From: 66-474 sp036278635
Lineage (GTDB): Bacteria; Pseudomonadota; Gammaproteobacteria; Xanthomonadales; Rhodanobacteraceae
Direction of reading: 5' to 3'
Assembly (NCBI GenBank): GCA_036278635.1
Contig: DASUKQ010000127.1
Location: 1 to 26,180 of the forward strand
Length of the DNA: 26,180 bases
The translations under genes were made by a program, and so were the position numbers. This document shows, in pieces, positions 15,357-23,383 of the stretch (its first letter is position 1; each line of letters opens with the position of its first letter). Under the pieces are notes generated by a model. That model did not search any database, was not told where the DNA came from, and worked only from the letters and a program-made list of their open reading frames with translations.

Positions 15357-17681
15357 ATGATGACCAAACCTGCTCACTTCATCGGTCGCTCCAGCGGCGA
15401 TCCCTCCCGACCGGGACGCGGATGGATGATGTTGCTGGCGATGCTGTCCCTGCTCGTGACGGGGCCGGCTCTGGCGGCCAATACCCTGCAGAACGTCAGC
15501 GCGTCGCCGCTGCCGGGGGGCAAGGTGCAAGTAACCCTTACCTTCTCCGGTCCTGCCGCGATGCCGCAGTCGTTCAGCACGAACACGCCGCCGCGCATCG
15601 CGATGGATTTCGACGACACCAGCAACGGCCTCGCCCAGCGCGGCTATTCCATCAACCAGGGCACCGCGCAATCCATCAGTGCCGTCGAGGCCAATGGTCG
15701 TACCCGCGTGGTCGTGGACCTGAGCCAACCATCGCCCTTCGTCACCCACGTCGATGGCAACCAGGTCACCCTCACCATCGGTGATGGCATGGCCGGCGCC
15801 ACGGCCGCGGCTGCACCCGATCCGGCACAGGCACCCGCGCCCGCGCCCGCGCTGGCAACCGTGCCGCCGCCGCCGGCCTCGCAACGTGCGCTTGCGCTCG
15901 CCACAACCAACCCGGACAAGGCTGCGGCCATGGCCGGCAGCAACGTCATCACCGCGGTCGACTTCCAGCGCGGCGACCATGGCGCCGGCAAGCTCGTGGT
16001 CGAGTTCAGCCAGCCGGGGGCGGCCGCCAGCATGCACACGTCCGGCGACACCACCGTCGTCGAGATCGCCGGCGCAAGTCTTGCCGCGTCCCAGGCACGG
16101 CGCCTCGACGTGACCAGCTACGCAACGCCCGTCCGCAGCGTCAATACCCGTGCCGTGGCGGGGGGCGCGACGATCGACGTCGACACCCGCGGCGTGGTAC
16201 AGGCATCCGCCTACCAGACCGGCAACGAGTACGTGGTCGAGTTCACGCGGCCCAGGGCCGAAGAGTCGAGCCTGCTGGGTGCGCCCAAGCCGGTCGTCTA
16301 CAACGGCAGCCGGGTCACCTTCAACTTCCAGGACATCCCGGTGCGCTCGGTGCTGCAGCTGCTGGCCGACGTCTCGAACCTCAACATCGTGGCCTCCGAC
16401 AGCGTCCAGGGCAACGTGACCCTGCGCCTCGTGAACGTGCCATGGGACCAGGCCCTGGACGTGATCCTGCGCGCCAAGAGCCTGGCCAAGCGCCAGAACG
16501 GCAACGTGATCTGGATCGCGCCGCAGACCGAGATCGCCAAGTACGAGCAGAACATCGCCGACGCGCGCCAGAAAGAACTCAACAGCGCGCAACTGGTCAC
16601 CGACTACATTCCGATCAACTACGGCAGTGCCAAGCAGATTGCCGACCTTCTGACCTCCGGCGCCAAGGCCGGCAATGTCGGCGGCGGTGGCGGCGCGAGC
16701 AATTCGGAGCGCGGGTTCCTGTCGCCGCGCGGCAGCGTGTCCTTCGACGAGCGCACCAACACCCTGCTGGTCAACGACACCCCGGACAAGGTGCAGGAGA
16801 TCCGGCAACTGGTATCGGTGCTCGACCGTCCGGTCAAGCAGGTGCTGATCGAGTCGCGGCTGGTGATCGCGACCGACAGCTTCGTGCGTGAACTGGGTGC
16901 GAAGCTCGGGATTGCGGGCTTCCACATCAATCCCAGCGGCCAGACGTTGATCACCAACGACACGACGGACAACGTCGTCAAGACCGGCAACGCCGTCGCC
17001 GATGCCCTGTTCAAGGAGGCGACCACCGGCGAGCCACAACAGATCACGATTCCCACGGGGCTCAATGTAAACCTGCCGGCGAACACCTCCGGTGTCACCA
17101 GCAGCAACATTGCGTTCGGAATCCTCGGCAGCGATTACCTGCTCAACCTGGAACTGAGTGCGGCGCAGCAGGAAGGCCGCAGCGAGACGATCTCGCAGCC
17201 CAAGGTGGTCACCGCCAACAACCAGGAAGCCAGCATCGTGCAGGGCCAGCAGGTGGGTTACCTGACCTTCCAGAACTCCGGCGCCGGCGGTGGTGCGGGG
17301 ACCGCGACGGTGCAGTTCAAGAACGCCGCGCTGGAACTGCACGTCACGCCGACGATCACCTCCGACAACCGCGTGTTCATGAAACTCAAGATCCTCAAGG
17401 ACGCGGTCGCCAGGCTGGTGCCGAACCCGGGCGGCGGCTTCGTGCCGCAGATCGACCACCGTGAAATCGATACCTCGGTACTGGTCAAGAACGGGGATAC
17501 CGTGGTGCTGGGCGGCGTCTACGAGTTCCAGAACGAGCACGACGTCACCAAGGTGCCGTTCCTGGGCGACATCCCGATCCTGGGCGCCCTGTTCCGGGAC
17601 AAGCTCAACAAGAACAGCAAGGCGGAGCTGCTGGTGTTCATCACGCCGCACATCCTGGGACAGGAAGACACCGTCAACTGA
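15357..17681 (+). CDS. pilQ: Type IV pilus secretin PilQ
   Basis: A 774-residue outer-membrane secretin, the pore for the type IV pilus. In order: a signal peptide of about 40 residues ending PALAA, a first AMIN peptidoglycan-binding domain (VTLTFSGPAAMPQSF), an Ala/Pro linker near 150-180, a second AMIN domain (LVVEFSQPG ... YVVEFTRPR), an STN/N0 domain from about 321 (FNFQDIPVRSVLQLLADVS), an N1 domain with a Gly-rich loop (VGGGGGAS), and the secretin domain with VPFLGDIPILGALFRD near 740. The double ATG at 15357/15360 is preceded by GGGGG; the first is used. Last gene of the pil operon, followed by a terminator. Confidence 0.97.
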   Translation: MMTKPAHFIGRSSGDPSRPGRGWMMLLAMLSLLVTGPALAANTLQNVSASPLPGGKVQVTLTFSGPAAMPQSFSTNTPPRIAMDFDDTSNGLAQRGYSINQGTAQSISAVEANGRTRVVVDLSQPSPFVTHVDGNQVTLTIGDGMAGATAAAAPDPAQAPAPAPALATVPPPPASQRALALATTNPDKAAAMAGSNVITAVDFQRGDHGAGKLVVEFSQPGAAASMHTSGDTTVVEIAGASLAASQARRLDVTSYATPVRSVNTRAVAGGATIDVDTRGVVQASAYQTGNEYVVEFTRPRAEESSLLGAPKPVVYNGSRVTFNFQDIPVRSVLQLLADVSNLNIVASDSVQGNVTLRLVNVPWDQALDVILRAKSLAKRQNGNVIWIAPQTEIAKYEQNIADARQKELNSAQLVTDYIPINYGSAKQIADLLTSGAKAGNVGGGGGASNSERGFLSPRGSVSFDERTNTLLVNDTPDKVQEIRQLVSVLDRPVKQVLIESRLVIATDSFVRELGAKLGIAGFHINPSGQTLITNDTTDNVVKTGNAVADALFKEATTGEPQQITIPTGLNVNLPANTSGVTSSNIAFGILGSDYLLNLELSAAQQEGRSETISQPKVVTANNQEASIVQGQQVGYLTFQNSGAGGGAGTATVQFKNAALELHVTPTITSDNRVFMKLKILKDAVARLVPNPGGGFVPQIDHREIDTSVLVKNGDTVVLGGVYEFQNEHDVTKVPFLGDIPILGALFRDKLNKNSKAELLVFITPHILGQEDTVN

Positions 17682-17703
17682 TCGAAGGCTGTCCTGTACA
17701 TCG

Positions 17704-17732
17704 AAAACGGCGCGGATTTCCGCGCCGTTTTT
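17704..17732 (+). terminator. Intrinsic terminator after pilQ
   Basis: AACGGCGCGG and CCGCGCCGTT form a stem of at least 10 bp around ATTT, followed by TTTTTG. It lies 22 bp after the pilQ stop and separates the pil operon from moxR. Confidence 0.92.
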
Positions 17733-17786
17733 GTTGGCGCCCGCCAGGTCGTGCGGCCACGCCGGCAAAACTTTCGCGCCCGGCTG

Positions 17787-17801
17787 TGGTCTACTGGGCG
17801 C
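17787..17801 (+). promoter_or_regulatory. Possible extended -10 for a leaderless moxR transcript
   Basis: TGGTCTACT at 17787-17795 resembles an extended -10 (TGn plus TCTACT). The moxR ATG follows after 6 nt with no Shine-Dalgarno, placing the transcription start on the start codon. The terminator just upstream means the operon needs its own promoter. Confidence 0.45.
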
Positions 17802-18842
17802 ATGCAAGACGAGTCCCTTCCCGCAGATGACCCCGTGACGGCGTCCGCCGAAACGCCCGCCACCGCGGGGACGCCGGCGCTGCACGCCCGGTTCGCCTCC
17901 TTGCGCGATGCGCTGCGGAGCGAGGTCATCGGCCAGCCGGGACTGATCGACCGGCTGTTGATCGCACTCCTCGCCGATGGCCACCTGCTGGTCGAGGGCG
18001 CGCCGGGGCTGGCCAAGACCACCGCGATCAAGGCGCTCGCCGCGCGGATCGAAGCCGACTTCCACCGCGTCCAGTTCACGCCGGACCTGCTGCCGGCCGA
18101 CCTGACCGGCACCGACGTGCTGCGTCCGCAAACCGGCGCGTTCGAATTCGAACCCGGCCCGCTGTTCCACAACCTGGTACTCGCCGACGAGATCAACCGC
18201 GCGCCGGCCAAGGTGCAGTCGGCGTTGCTGGAGGCGATGGCCGAACGCCAGGTCACCATCGGCCGGCGCTCGTGGCCGCTGCCCGAACTGTTCCTGGTCA
18301 TGGCCACCCAGAACCCGATTGAACAGGAAGGGACTTTTCCGCTGCCAGAAGCGCAGCTCGACCGGTTCCTGTTGCACGTGCCGGTGCGCTATCCGGAGGC
18401 GGGCTCGGAACGCGCGATCATGCAGCTTGCGCACCGGCGTGCGCGCAACGAGCTCGGCGTGCACGGGCAACCGACCCGCCTGCTCGGCCAGTCCGACATC
18501 TTCACGGCGCGCGAGCAGGTACTGGACCTGCACATGGCCGAGGGCCTCGAGGATTACATCGTGCAACTGGTGCTGGCCACGCGCGATCCGCGGCCGTGGG
18601 CGCCGAAGTTGCGCGACCGGATCGCGTGGGGCGCCAGTCCGCGCGCCAGTATCGCGCTGGAACGTTGCGCGCGCGCGGCCGCGTGGCTGGCGGGCCGCGA
18701 CTACGTGTTGCCCGAAGACATCCAGGCCCTCGCGCCGGACGTGCTGCGCCACCGCGTGTTGCTGGGTTACGAAGCCGAGGCCGAAGGTCTGCGCGTGGAC
18801 GATGTCGTCGCGCAATTGCTGGAACGCGTGCCGTTACCTTGA
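17802..18842 (+). CDS. moxR: MoxR family AAA+ ATPase
   Basis: A 346-residue AAA+ ATPase of the MoxR family. These act as chaperone-like partners of VWA-domain proteins encoded next to them. Walker A GAPGLAKT is at 66-73, Walker B LVLADE with Asp129/Glu130 followed by INRAPAKVQSALLEAMAE, and sensor 1 MATQNPIEQEGTFPLPEAQLDRF. The C-terminal lid has SPRASIALERCARA. The ATG at 17802 gives the usual length with a short acidic N-terminal tail; no Shine-Dalgarno is visible. First gene of the operon with DUF58, DUF4381 and the Bat proteins. Its TGA lies within the TTGAAAGCCGGGAC flank of a heptamer repeat. Confidence 0.95.
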   Translation: MQDESLPADDPVTASAETPATAGTPALHARFASLRDALRSEVIGQPGLIDRLLIALLADGHLLVEGAPGLAKTTAIKALAARIEADFHRVQFTPDLLPADLTGTDVLRPQTGAFEFEPGPLFHNLVLADEINRAPAKVQSALLEAMAERQVTIGRRSWPLPELFLVMATQNPIEQEGTFPLPEAQLDRFLLHVPVRYPEAGSERAIMQLAHRRARNELGVHGQPTRLLGQSDIFTAREQVLDLHMAEGLEDYIVQLVLATRDPRPWAPKLRDRIAWGASPRASIALERCARAAAWLAGRDYVLPEDIQALAPDVLRHRVLLGYEAEAEGLRVDDVVAQLLERVPLP

Positions 18843-18847
18843 AAGCC

Positions 18848-18870
18848 GGGACCCGGGACCCGGGACTCGG
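18848..18870 (+). repeat. GGGACCC heptamer array (3 units) behind moxR
   Basis: GGGACCC, GGGACCC and GGGACTC in 7-bp register after CTTGAAAGCC, which contains the moxR stop codon. It faces the inverted array at 19076-19107 across 205 bp. Confidence 0.88.
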
Positions 18871-18895
18871 CCCCGCGAAAGCAACGCAACACCGG

Positions 18896-19005
18896 CGTCA
18901 TTCCGGGATCGCGTCCGGCTCCATCCGGTGCAGAGCTGAGAACCAGTGTCTTTGCCCTGTTCCGTTGAAAGTCACTGGATCCCCGCCTGCGTTCGGGGAT
19001 GACGG
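18896..19005 (+). repeat. 110-bp MITE-like interspersed repeat between moxR and the DUF58 gene
   Basis: It begins CGTCATTCCGGG and ends CGGGGATGACGG, an imperfect terminal inverted repeat, with GAACCAGTGTCTTTG and GTCACTGGATCCCCGCC inside. The right end holds a perfect hairpin ATCCCCG/CGGGGAT (18979-19000). The GTCATTCC...CTGGATCCCCGCC...GGGGATGACGG form is that of a widespread non-coding repeat in proteobacteria; I recognise it from memory only. Confidence 0.75.
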
Positions 19006-19015
19006 ATTCCCTCAC

Positions 19016-19027
19016 TACTTTTGGGCC
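19016..19027 (+). promoter_or_regulatory. Possible -10 box for a leaderless DUF58 transcript
   Basis: TACTTT at 19016-19021 is followed after 6 nt by the ATG at 19028. It lies 11 bp beyond the end of the MITE-like repeat. No -35 is convincing (TTCGGG at 18 bp). Confidence 0.3.
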
Positions 19028-20014
19028 ATGTCCGCAACCGTGCCACCCACCGTCGAATCGCGTCTCACTGGCCGCGGGTCCCGGGTCCCGGGTCCCGGGT
19101 CCCGGGTTGAAGGCGTCACGTCGGTTTCGCTCGCCGAACTGCTGGCGCTGCGTGCGCGCGCGGCGAAGCCGGTTGCATTCCGGGCGCGTTCGTCGCTGAC
19201 GGGCGGCCATCGGTCGACGTTGCGCGGACGCGGCATGGACTACGCCGAGTCGCGCGTGTACCAGCCGGGCGACGATGCCCGCAACATCGACTGGCGACGA
19301 ACCGCGCGCAGCGGCAAGTGGCATACGAAATTGTTCGAGGCCGAGCGCGAGCACGGCCTGCTGCTGGTCATCGATACCCATGCGAGCATGCGCTTCGGCA
19401 CCCGCGCGCGCTACAAATCGGTGGCCGCCGCACGCGCCGCGGCGTGGATGGCGTGGACCAGCGCGCGCGCCGGCGATCGCGTCGGGGCCATGGCGTTCGG
19501 CAACCTGCGTTCCGCGGTCGATCCGCGGGGCGGAACCCGCGGGGTGCTGGCCGTCCTCGGCGCGCTGGCGCGCTGGGATGACCTGGCACGGGCTGCCGAC
19601 GCAACAAGTGCAGAGCCCCTGTCCGTTGCGCTCGAACGTGCCCGGCGATTGATCCTGCCGGGCAGCAGGGCGTGGCTGTTGTCCGACGGTTGGTGCACCG
19701 ACGATGCGACGTCCGGCGCGCTTGCGCGTGTTGCGCGGCACGCCGACCTGCGCGTCGGCATCGTGGTCGATGCGCTGGAACGCCAACCGGCGCCGGCGGG
19801 GGTCTACGTGTTCGAAACGGAGTCGGAAAAGACGCGGATCGATCTCGCCAGCGCAGCGACCCGTGCGCAATTCCGCGAACGGATGTCGCAAGGCTGGCGC
19901 CGGCTCGCCGAGGCATGCGACGGCGCGGCAATTCCGTGGTCGACGCTCGCCACCACCGATGAACCCGACATCGCGATCGCGCCGATGTGGCGCCGACGGG
20001 CGGGCCGGCCGTGA
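19028..20014 (+). CDS. DUF58 domain protein of the MoxR/Bat operon
   Basis: A 328-residue soluble protein. The DUF58 signature is YAESRVYQPGDDARNIDWR at 72-90, followed by a VWA-like core beginning LLLVIDTHASMRFG at 111-124 with a MIDAS-like DxxxS. Such proteins sit between MoxR and VWA proteins in aerotolerance-type operons; their biochemical role is unclear. The ATG at 19028 is chosen because conserved sequence starts near residue 33 (VSLAELLALRARA) and no other start codon lies between. Consequently residues 17-27 (GSRVPGPGSRV) are encoded by a GGGTCCC heptamer array. No Shine-Dalgarno is visible. The 185 bp separating it from moxR are mostly repeats. Its TGA overlaps the next GTG. Confidence 0.88.
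   Translation: MSATVPPTVESRLTGRGSRVPGPGSRVEGVTSVSLAELLALRARAAKPVAFRARSSLTGGHRSTLRGRGMDYAESRVYQPGDDARNIDWRRTARSGKWHTKLFEAEREHGLLLVIDTHASMRFGTRARYKSVAAARAAAWMAWTSARAGDRVGAMAFGNLRSAVDPRGGTRGVLAVLGALARWDDLARAADATSAEPLSVALERARRLILPGSRAWLLSDGWCTDDATSGALARVARHADLRVGIVVDALERQPAPAGVYVFETESEKTRIDLASAATRAQFRERMSQGWRRLAEACDGAAIPWSTLATTDEPDIAIAPMWRRRAGRP
19076..19107 (-). repeat. Perfect GGGTCCC heptamer array (4.6 copies) inside the DUF58 coding region
   Basis: Four exact GGGTCCC units at 19076-19103 plus GGGT. It is the inverse orientation of the array at 18848. It lies in the 5' coding region (codons 17-27). One extra unit would bring TGA at 19108-19110 into frame immediately. Confidence 0.92.
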
Positions 20015-20532
20015 ACGCCAACGGCCCGGTGTTGCGGGACATCCATTTGCCGCCCGCGGCATGGTGGCCCCCCGCACCCGGCTGGTGGATCGTTGCCGCG
20101 GCGGTACTGCTGGCGATTTGCGGAGTCGCGTGGCTGTTGCGGCGGCATGTCATGCGGCGTCCGCTGCGCGCGGCATTGCGGGAAGTCGATTCCCTCGAAA
20201 TGAACTACGCGCGCGACCATGATGCCGCGCAACTCGTGGACGGCGCATCGCGGCTGCTCCGGCGCGTCGCGCGCAGGATCGAGCCGGGCGTCGCGAGTCG
20301 GTCCGGCGACGCATGGCGCGCGTTCGTGCAGCGACACGGGCGCGATGCTGCCACGCGGGGAGCGTTGGACGATCTTGTCGAGGCGCGGTTCCGCGCGTAT
20401 CCCGCGCCGGACGTGCCGGTATTGCTCGCCGCGTTGCGGACCTGGTGCCGTGATGCGCTGCGGGGCGAGTTGCGCGCGCGCAAGCGGCGGCGCGATGCGC
20501 ACGACGCACCCGCGGAGGCAGCGTCGGCATGA
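20011..20532 (+). CDS. DUF4381 domain membrane protein
   Basis: A 173-residue protein with the DUF4381 layout: the conserved N-terminal RDIHLPPAAWWPPAPGWW, one membrane span (about 25-45, IVAAAVLLAICGVAWLL) and a basic cytoplasmic region with SRLLRRVARR, GDAWRAFVQRH and DLVEARFRAYP. It is found in MoxR/Bat operons of gammaproteobacteria between the DUF58 and VWA genes; the function is unknown. The GTG at 20011 overlaps the DUF58 stop (GTGA). An in-frame GTG at 19987 is possible, but neither has a strong Shine-Dalgarno. The stop overlaps batA (ATGA). Confidence 0.85.
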   Translation: MNANGPVLRDIHLPPAAWWPPAPGWWIVAAAVLLAICGVAWLLRRHVMRRPLRAALREVDSLEMNYARDHDAAQLVDGASRLLRRVARRIEPGVASRSGDAWRAFVQRHGRDAATRGALDDLVEARFRAYPAPDVPVLLAALRTWCRDALRGELRARKRRRDAHDAPAEAASA

Positions 20533-21509
20533 CCTTTGCGTGGCCATGGATGTTCCTGCTGCTGCCACTCCCGTGGCTGGTGTGGAAGTTCCTGCCGCCG
20601 GCGGCACCCGGCGCTGCATTGCACCTTCCGCAGCGGGTGGCGCTTGCGTCCGGCGCGACCGGCGCCGGCAGCTCGCGTCGGCGCATCGGCGTGGCCGCGC
20701 TGGCCTGGTTGCTGCTGGTCGGCGCGGCGGCGCGCCCGCAGCAACCGGCGCCCCCGCAGGCCATGCACCACACCGGACGCGCGCTGATGCTGGCCGTCGA
20801 TTGCTCCGGCAGCATGGCGATCGAGGACATGCATCTGGGCGACCGCGGGGTCAGCCGTTTCGCCGCGGTGAAGGCGATTGCGGCGCGTTTCATTGCCGAG
20901 CGTTCGGGCGATGACGTCGGGCTGATCCTGTTCGGCACCCATGCCTATCTGTTGACGCCGATGACCTTCGATGTCGACACCGTGGCCAAACAGATGGAAG
21001 GCGCGGCGATCGGCCTCGCGGGCCGCGAGACCGCAATCGGCGACGCGATCGTGCTTGCAGTGAAGCACCTTGCCGCATTGCCCGCGCGCGCACGCGTGCT
21101 GGTATTGCTCACCGACGGCGTCAACACCGCCGGCAACGTGGCGCCCCTCGATGCCGCGAAACTGGCGAAGGCCGCGGGCGTGCGCATTTACACCATCGGC
21201 GTGGGATCCGGATCGCAGGCGATCAACGTGTTCGGCATGCAACTTCCGGCGCAGGGCAACGCGCTGGACGTGGACGCGTTGACCCGGATCGCAGGGGAAA
21301 CGGGCGGCCGCTTTTTCCGTGCCTCGGACGTCGATCAGCTTGCCGGTGCCTACCGCGCCATCGACGCGCTGGAACCGCTCGCGATGGGCAAGTCGCTGCT
21401 GCGCCCGAACCGTGAATGGTATCCGTGGCCGCTGGGGCTGGCCTTGCTGCTGGGTTGCACGTTGTTGCCGTGGCGGGCCTTGCTGCCGCGCAAGGTGGTG
21501 TCCGCATGA
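20529..21509 (+). CDS. batA: BatA-type VWA domain membrane protein
   Basis: A 326-residue inner-membrane protein with two N-terminal spans (about 6-22 and 53-70), a von Willebrand A domain and a C-terminal span (about 298-318). The metal-ion adhesion site is intact: D91-C-S93-G-S95, Thr168 in GRETAIGDA and Asp196 in LLTDGVN. BatA (Bacteroides aerotolerance) proteins are thought to work with a MoxR ATPase in a membrane complex linked to stress or aerotolerance; the substrate is not known. Overlaps of 4 bp with the genes on both sides (ATGA each) indicate coupled translation. Confidence 0.93.
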   Translation: MTFAWPWMFLLLPLPWLVWKFLPPAAPGAALHLPQRVALASGATGAGSSRRRIGVAALAWLLLVGAAARPQQPAPPQAMHHTGRALMLAVDCSGSMAIEDMHLGDRGVSRFAAVKAIAARFIAERSGDDVGLILFGTHAYLLTPMTFDVDTVAKQMEGAAIGLAGRETAIGDAIVLAVKHLAALPARARVLVLLTDGVNTAGNVAPLDAAKLAKAAGVRIYTIGVGSGSQAINVFGMQLPAQGNALDVDALTRIAGETGGRFFRASDVDQLAGAYRAIDALEPLAMGKSLLRPNREWYPWPLGLALLLGCTLLPWRALLPRKVVSA

Positions 21510-23383
21510 GCCTTGCGGAGTTTCCGTTGCACTTCCTGCGCCCATGGTGGTGGCTGGCGCTGGCGCCGTTGCCGCTGGTGTTGTGGGCTCTGGCGCGTGC
21601 CAGCGGCGGTCGGGCGGCGTTGTCGCGGATCGCCGATGCCGCGCTGCTCCCCTACCTGGTCCGCGACACCGGCACCCGCCGGCGGTTTGCACTCGGCCTG
21701 GCGGCCTGCGCGTGGTTGCTCGCGACGGCGGCGATGTCCGGGCCGGCGTGGCAGAAGACGGCAGCACCGCTGTACGTCAACGGCGCCGCGCGGGTCGTTG
21801 CGTTGTCGCTGTCGAACGACATGCTGGTCCAGGACGTGAAGCCCAACCGGATGACGCGTGCCCGTTTCGCGGTGCGTGACCTCCTGGAAGGCGCGGGCGA
21901 CGCGCGCACCGCGCTGGTTGCTTACGCCGGTGATGCGTTCACCGTCGCCCCGCTGACCGACGACAAGCACACGGTCTTCAATCTGTTGCGGGTGCTGGAG
22001 CCGAACGTCATGCCGGTTGCGGGCAACGACGCCGCAGCCGGTATCCGCCAGGGCGTCGCGTTGCTGCAACAGGCACATGTGAAGGGCGGCGAGATCGTGC
22101 TGGTGACCGACACCGCCGATGACGCCGCCGTCGACGCGGCGCGCACCGCGCGTGCCGGCGGGATACGGGTGGACGTGCTCGGCGTGGGCACCACCGAAGG
22201 TGCTCCGGTCCCCCGGGCGGAGGGAGGATTTGCAAACGGACCGGGTGGCCTGTTGATGGCGCGTCGCGACGACGCGGCCCTCGCTGCCGTCGCGGCGGCG
22301 GGCGGCGGCCGTTACGCCGTCCTGCAGCCCGATGGCGGCGGCGCGGACGCGTTCGGCGCCCCGCTTGCGGAGTCCGGCCACGCCAGCCAGGGTGAACGTG
22401 CGCAGATCTGGCGTGATGGTGGCGTGTGGTTGTTGCCGATCCTGCTGGTCCTCGCGGCACTGGCATTCCGGCGGGGCTGGCTGTTGGTGCTGGCGGTGCT
22501 GGCGATGCCGGTCGCGATCCCGACTGCGCGCGCCTCGACGTGGGAATCGTTGTGGGCCAACCGCGATCAGCGCGCATTGCAGGCGCTGCAACACGGTGAT
22601 GTCCCCCGGGCACGCCAACTGGCGGTGACGCCGGGCGTGCGCGGTGCGGCCGACTATCGCGCCGGCGATTTTGCGGAAGCCGCCGAGGCTTTCTCGCAGC
22701 ATCACGACGCGCGCTCGCGTTACAACCTTGGCAATGCGCTGGCCGAACAAGGGGAGTATCACAAGGCCATCGCGGCGTACCGGCAAGCCCTGTACCAGGA
22801 TCCCAAGCTCGCGGACGCACGCGCGAACCTCGATGCCGTCCAGGCCTGGTTGAAAAAGCATCCACCGCCATCGTCGCCGGAGGGGCAGGGCAAGCCGGGC
22901 GATCGCACCGACAAATCCGGCGGTGCCGGATCCGTGCCGCCGGCGCAGCAACCGGGACAACGGAAGACGTCGCCGAACGGAACGCCGCAGGCGGCGCCAT
23001 CTTCACCGGGCGGGCATCAGCAAGGCCAACAGGGCGCGGCGCAGCCGAACCCGTCGACGGGGCAGGGCAAACCGGGCCAGGGTCGTGCCGGACAGGACCG
23101 ACAGGGCGCATCCGCCGCGCAGGCGGCGCAGCAGGATCGCCAGGCGGACGAGGCGCGGCGCGGACTTGAACATGCGTTGCAAGGCGCGAAGCCCGGAAAC
23201 CCGGGCCCGGGGTCGCAGGCGTTCGCGCTGGGGCGAGCGGAACCGCAGGGCGACGAAAAATTCGACGCGGCGCAGCGCGCAATGCTGCATTCGGTGCCGG
23301 ACGATCCCGGCGCATTGCTGCGGCGCAAGTTCCACCTGGAGTGGGAGCAGCGCAACGGCCGACAGCCGGAGGAGCAACCATGA
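21506..23383 (+). CDS. batB: BatB-type VWA protein fused to a TPR domain
   Basis: A 625-residue inner-membrane protein. Two N-terminal spans (about 13-31 and 60-78) precede a VWA domain at about 95-290, two further spans lie at about 313-350, a TPR segment at about 400-450 (YNLGNALAEQGEYHKAIAAYRQAL), then a Pro/Gln/Gly-rich linker and a conserved end DDPGALLRRKFHLEWEQRN. The VWA-TPR fusion corresponds to BatB plus BatC of other bacteria. The metal site is degenerate: the DxSxS positions read S101-L-S103-N-D105 and the Thr position is Ala176, while Asp202 (VTDTADD) remains. A pseudo-VWA domain is likely. The start overlaps the batA stop (ATGA). Confidence 0.92.
   Translation: MSLAEFPLHFLRPWWWLALAPLPLVLWALARASGGRAALSRIADAALLPYLVRDTGTRRRFALGLAACAWLLATAAMSGPAWQKTAAPLYVNGAARVVALSLSNDMLVQDVKPNRMTRARFAVRDLLEGAGDARTALVAYAGDAFTVAPLTDDKHTVFNLLRVLEPNVMPVAGNDAAAGIRQGVALLQQAHVKGGEIVLVTDTADDAAVDAARTARAGGIRVDVLGVGTTEGAPVPRAEGGFANGPGGLLMARRDDAALAAVAAAGGGRYAVLQPDGGGADAFGAPLAESGHASQGERAQIWRDGGVWLLPILLVLAALAFRRGWLLVLAVLAMPVAIPTARASTWESLWANRDQRALQALQHGDVPRARQLAVTPGVRGAADYRAGDFAEAAEAFSQHHDARSRYNLGNALAEQGEYHKAIAAYRQALYQDPKLADARANLDAVQAWLKKHPPPSSPEGQGKPGDRTDKSGGAGSVPPAQQPGQRKTSPNGTPQAAPSSPGGHQQGQQGAAQPNPSTGQGKPGQGRAGQDRQGASAAQAAQQDRQADEARRGLEHALQGAKPGNPGPGSQAFALGRAEPQGDEKFDAAQRAMLHSVPDDPGALLRRKFHLEWEQRNGRQPEEQP

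Noticed and set aside
15339..18815. A 1158-codon minus-strand open frame opposite pilQ and moxR
   Set aside because: It spans two real genes and a terminator on the other strand, with His/Arg/Gln-rich shadow composition and no domain.
18596..19027. A longer DUF58 protein starting inside moxR
   Set aside because: The extension reads through the moxR 3' end in another frame and through two repeats; homologous sequence starts only after 19028.
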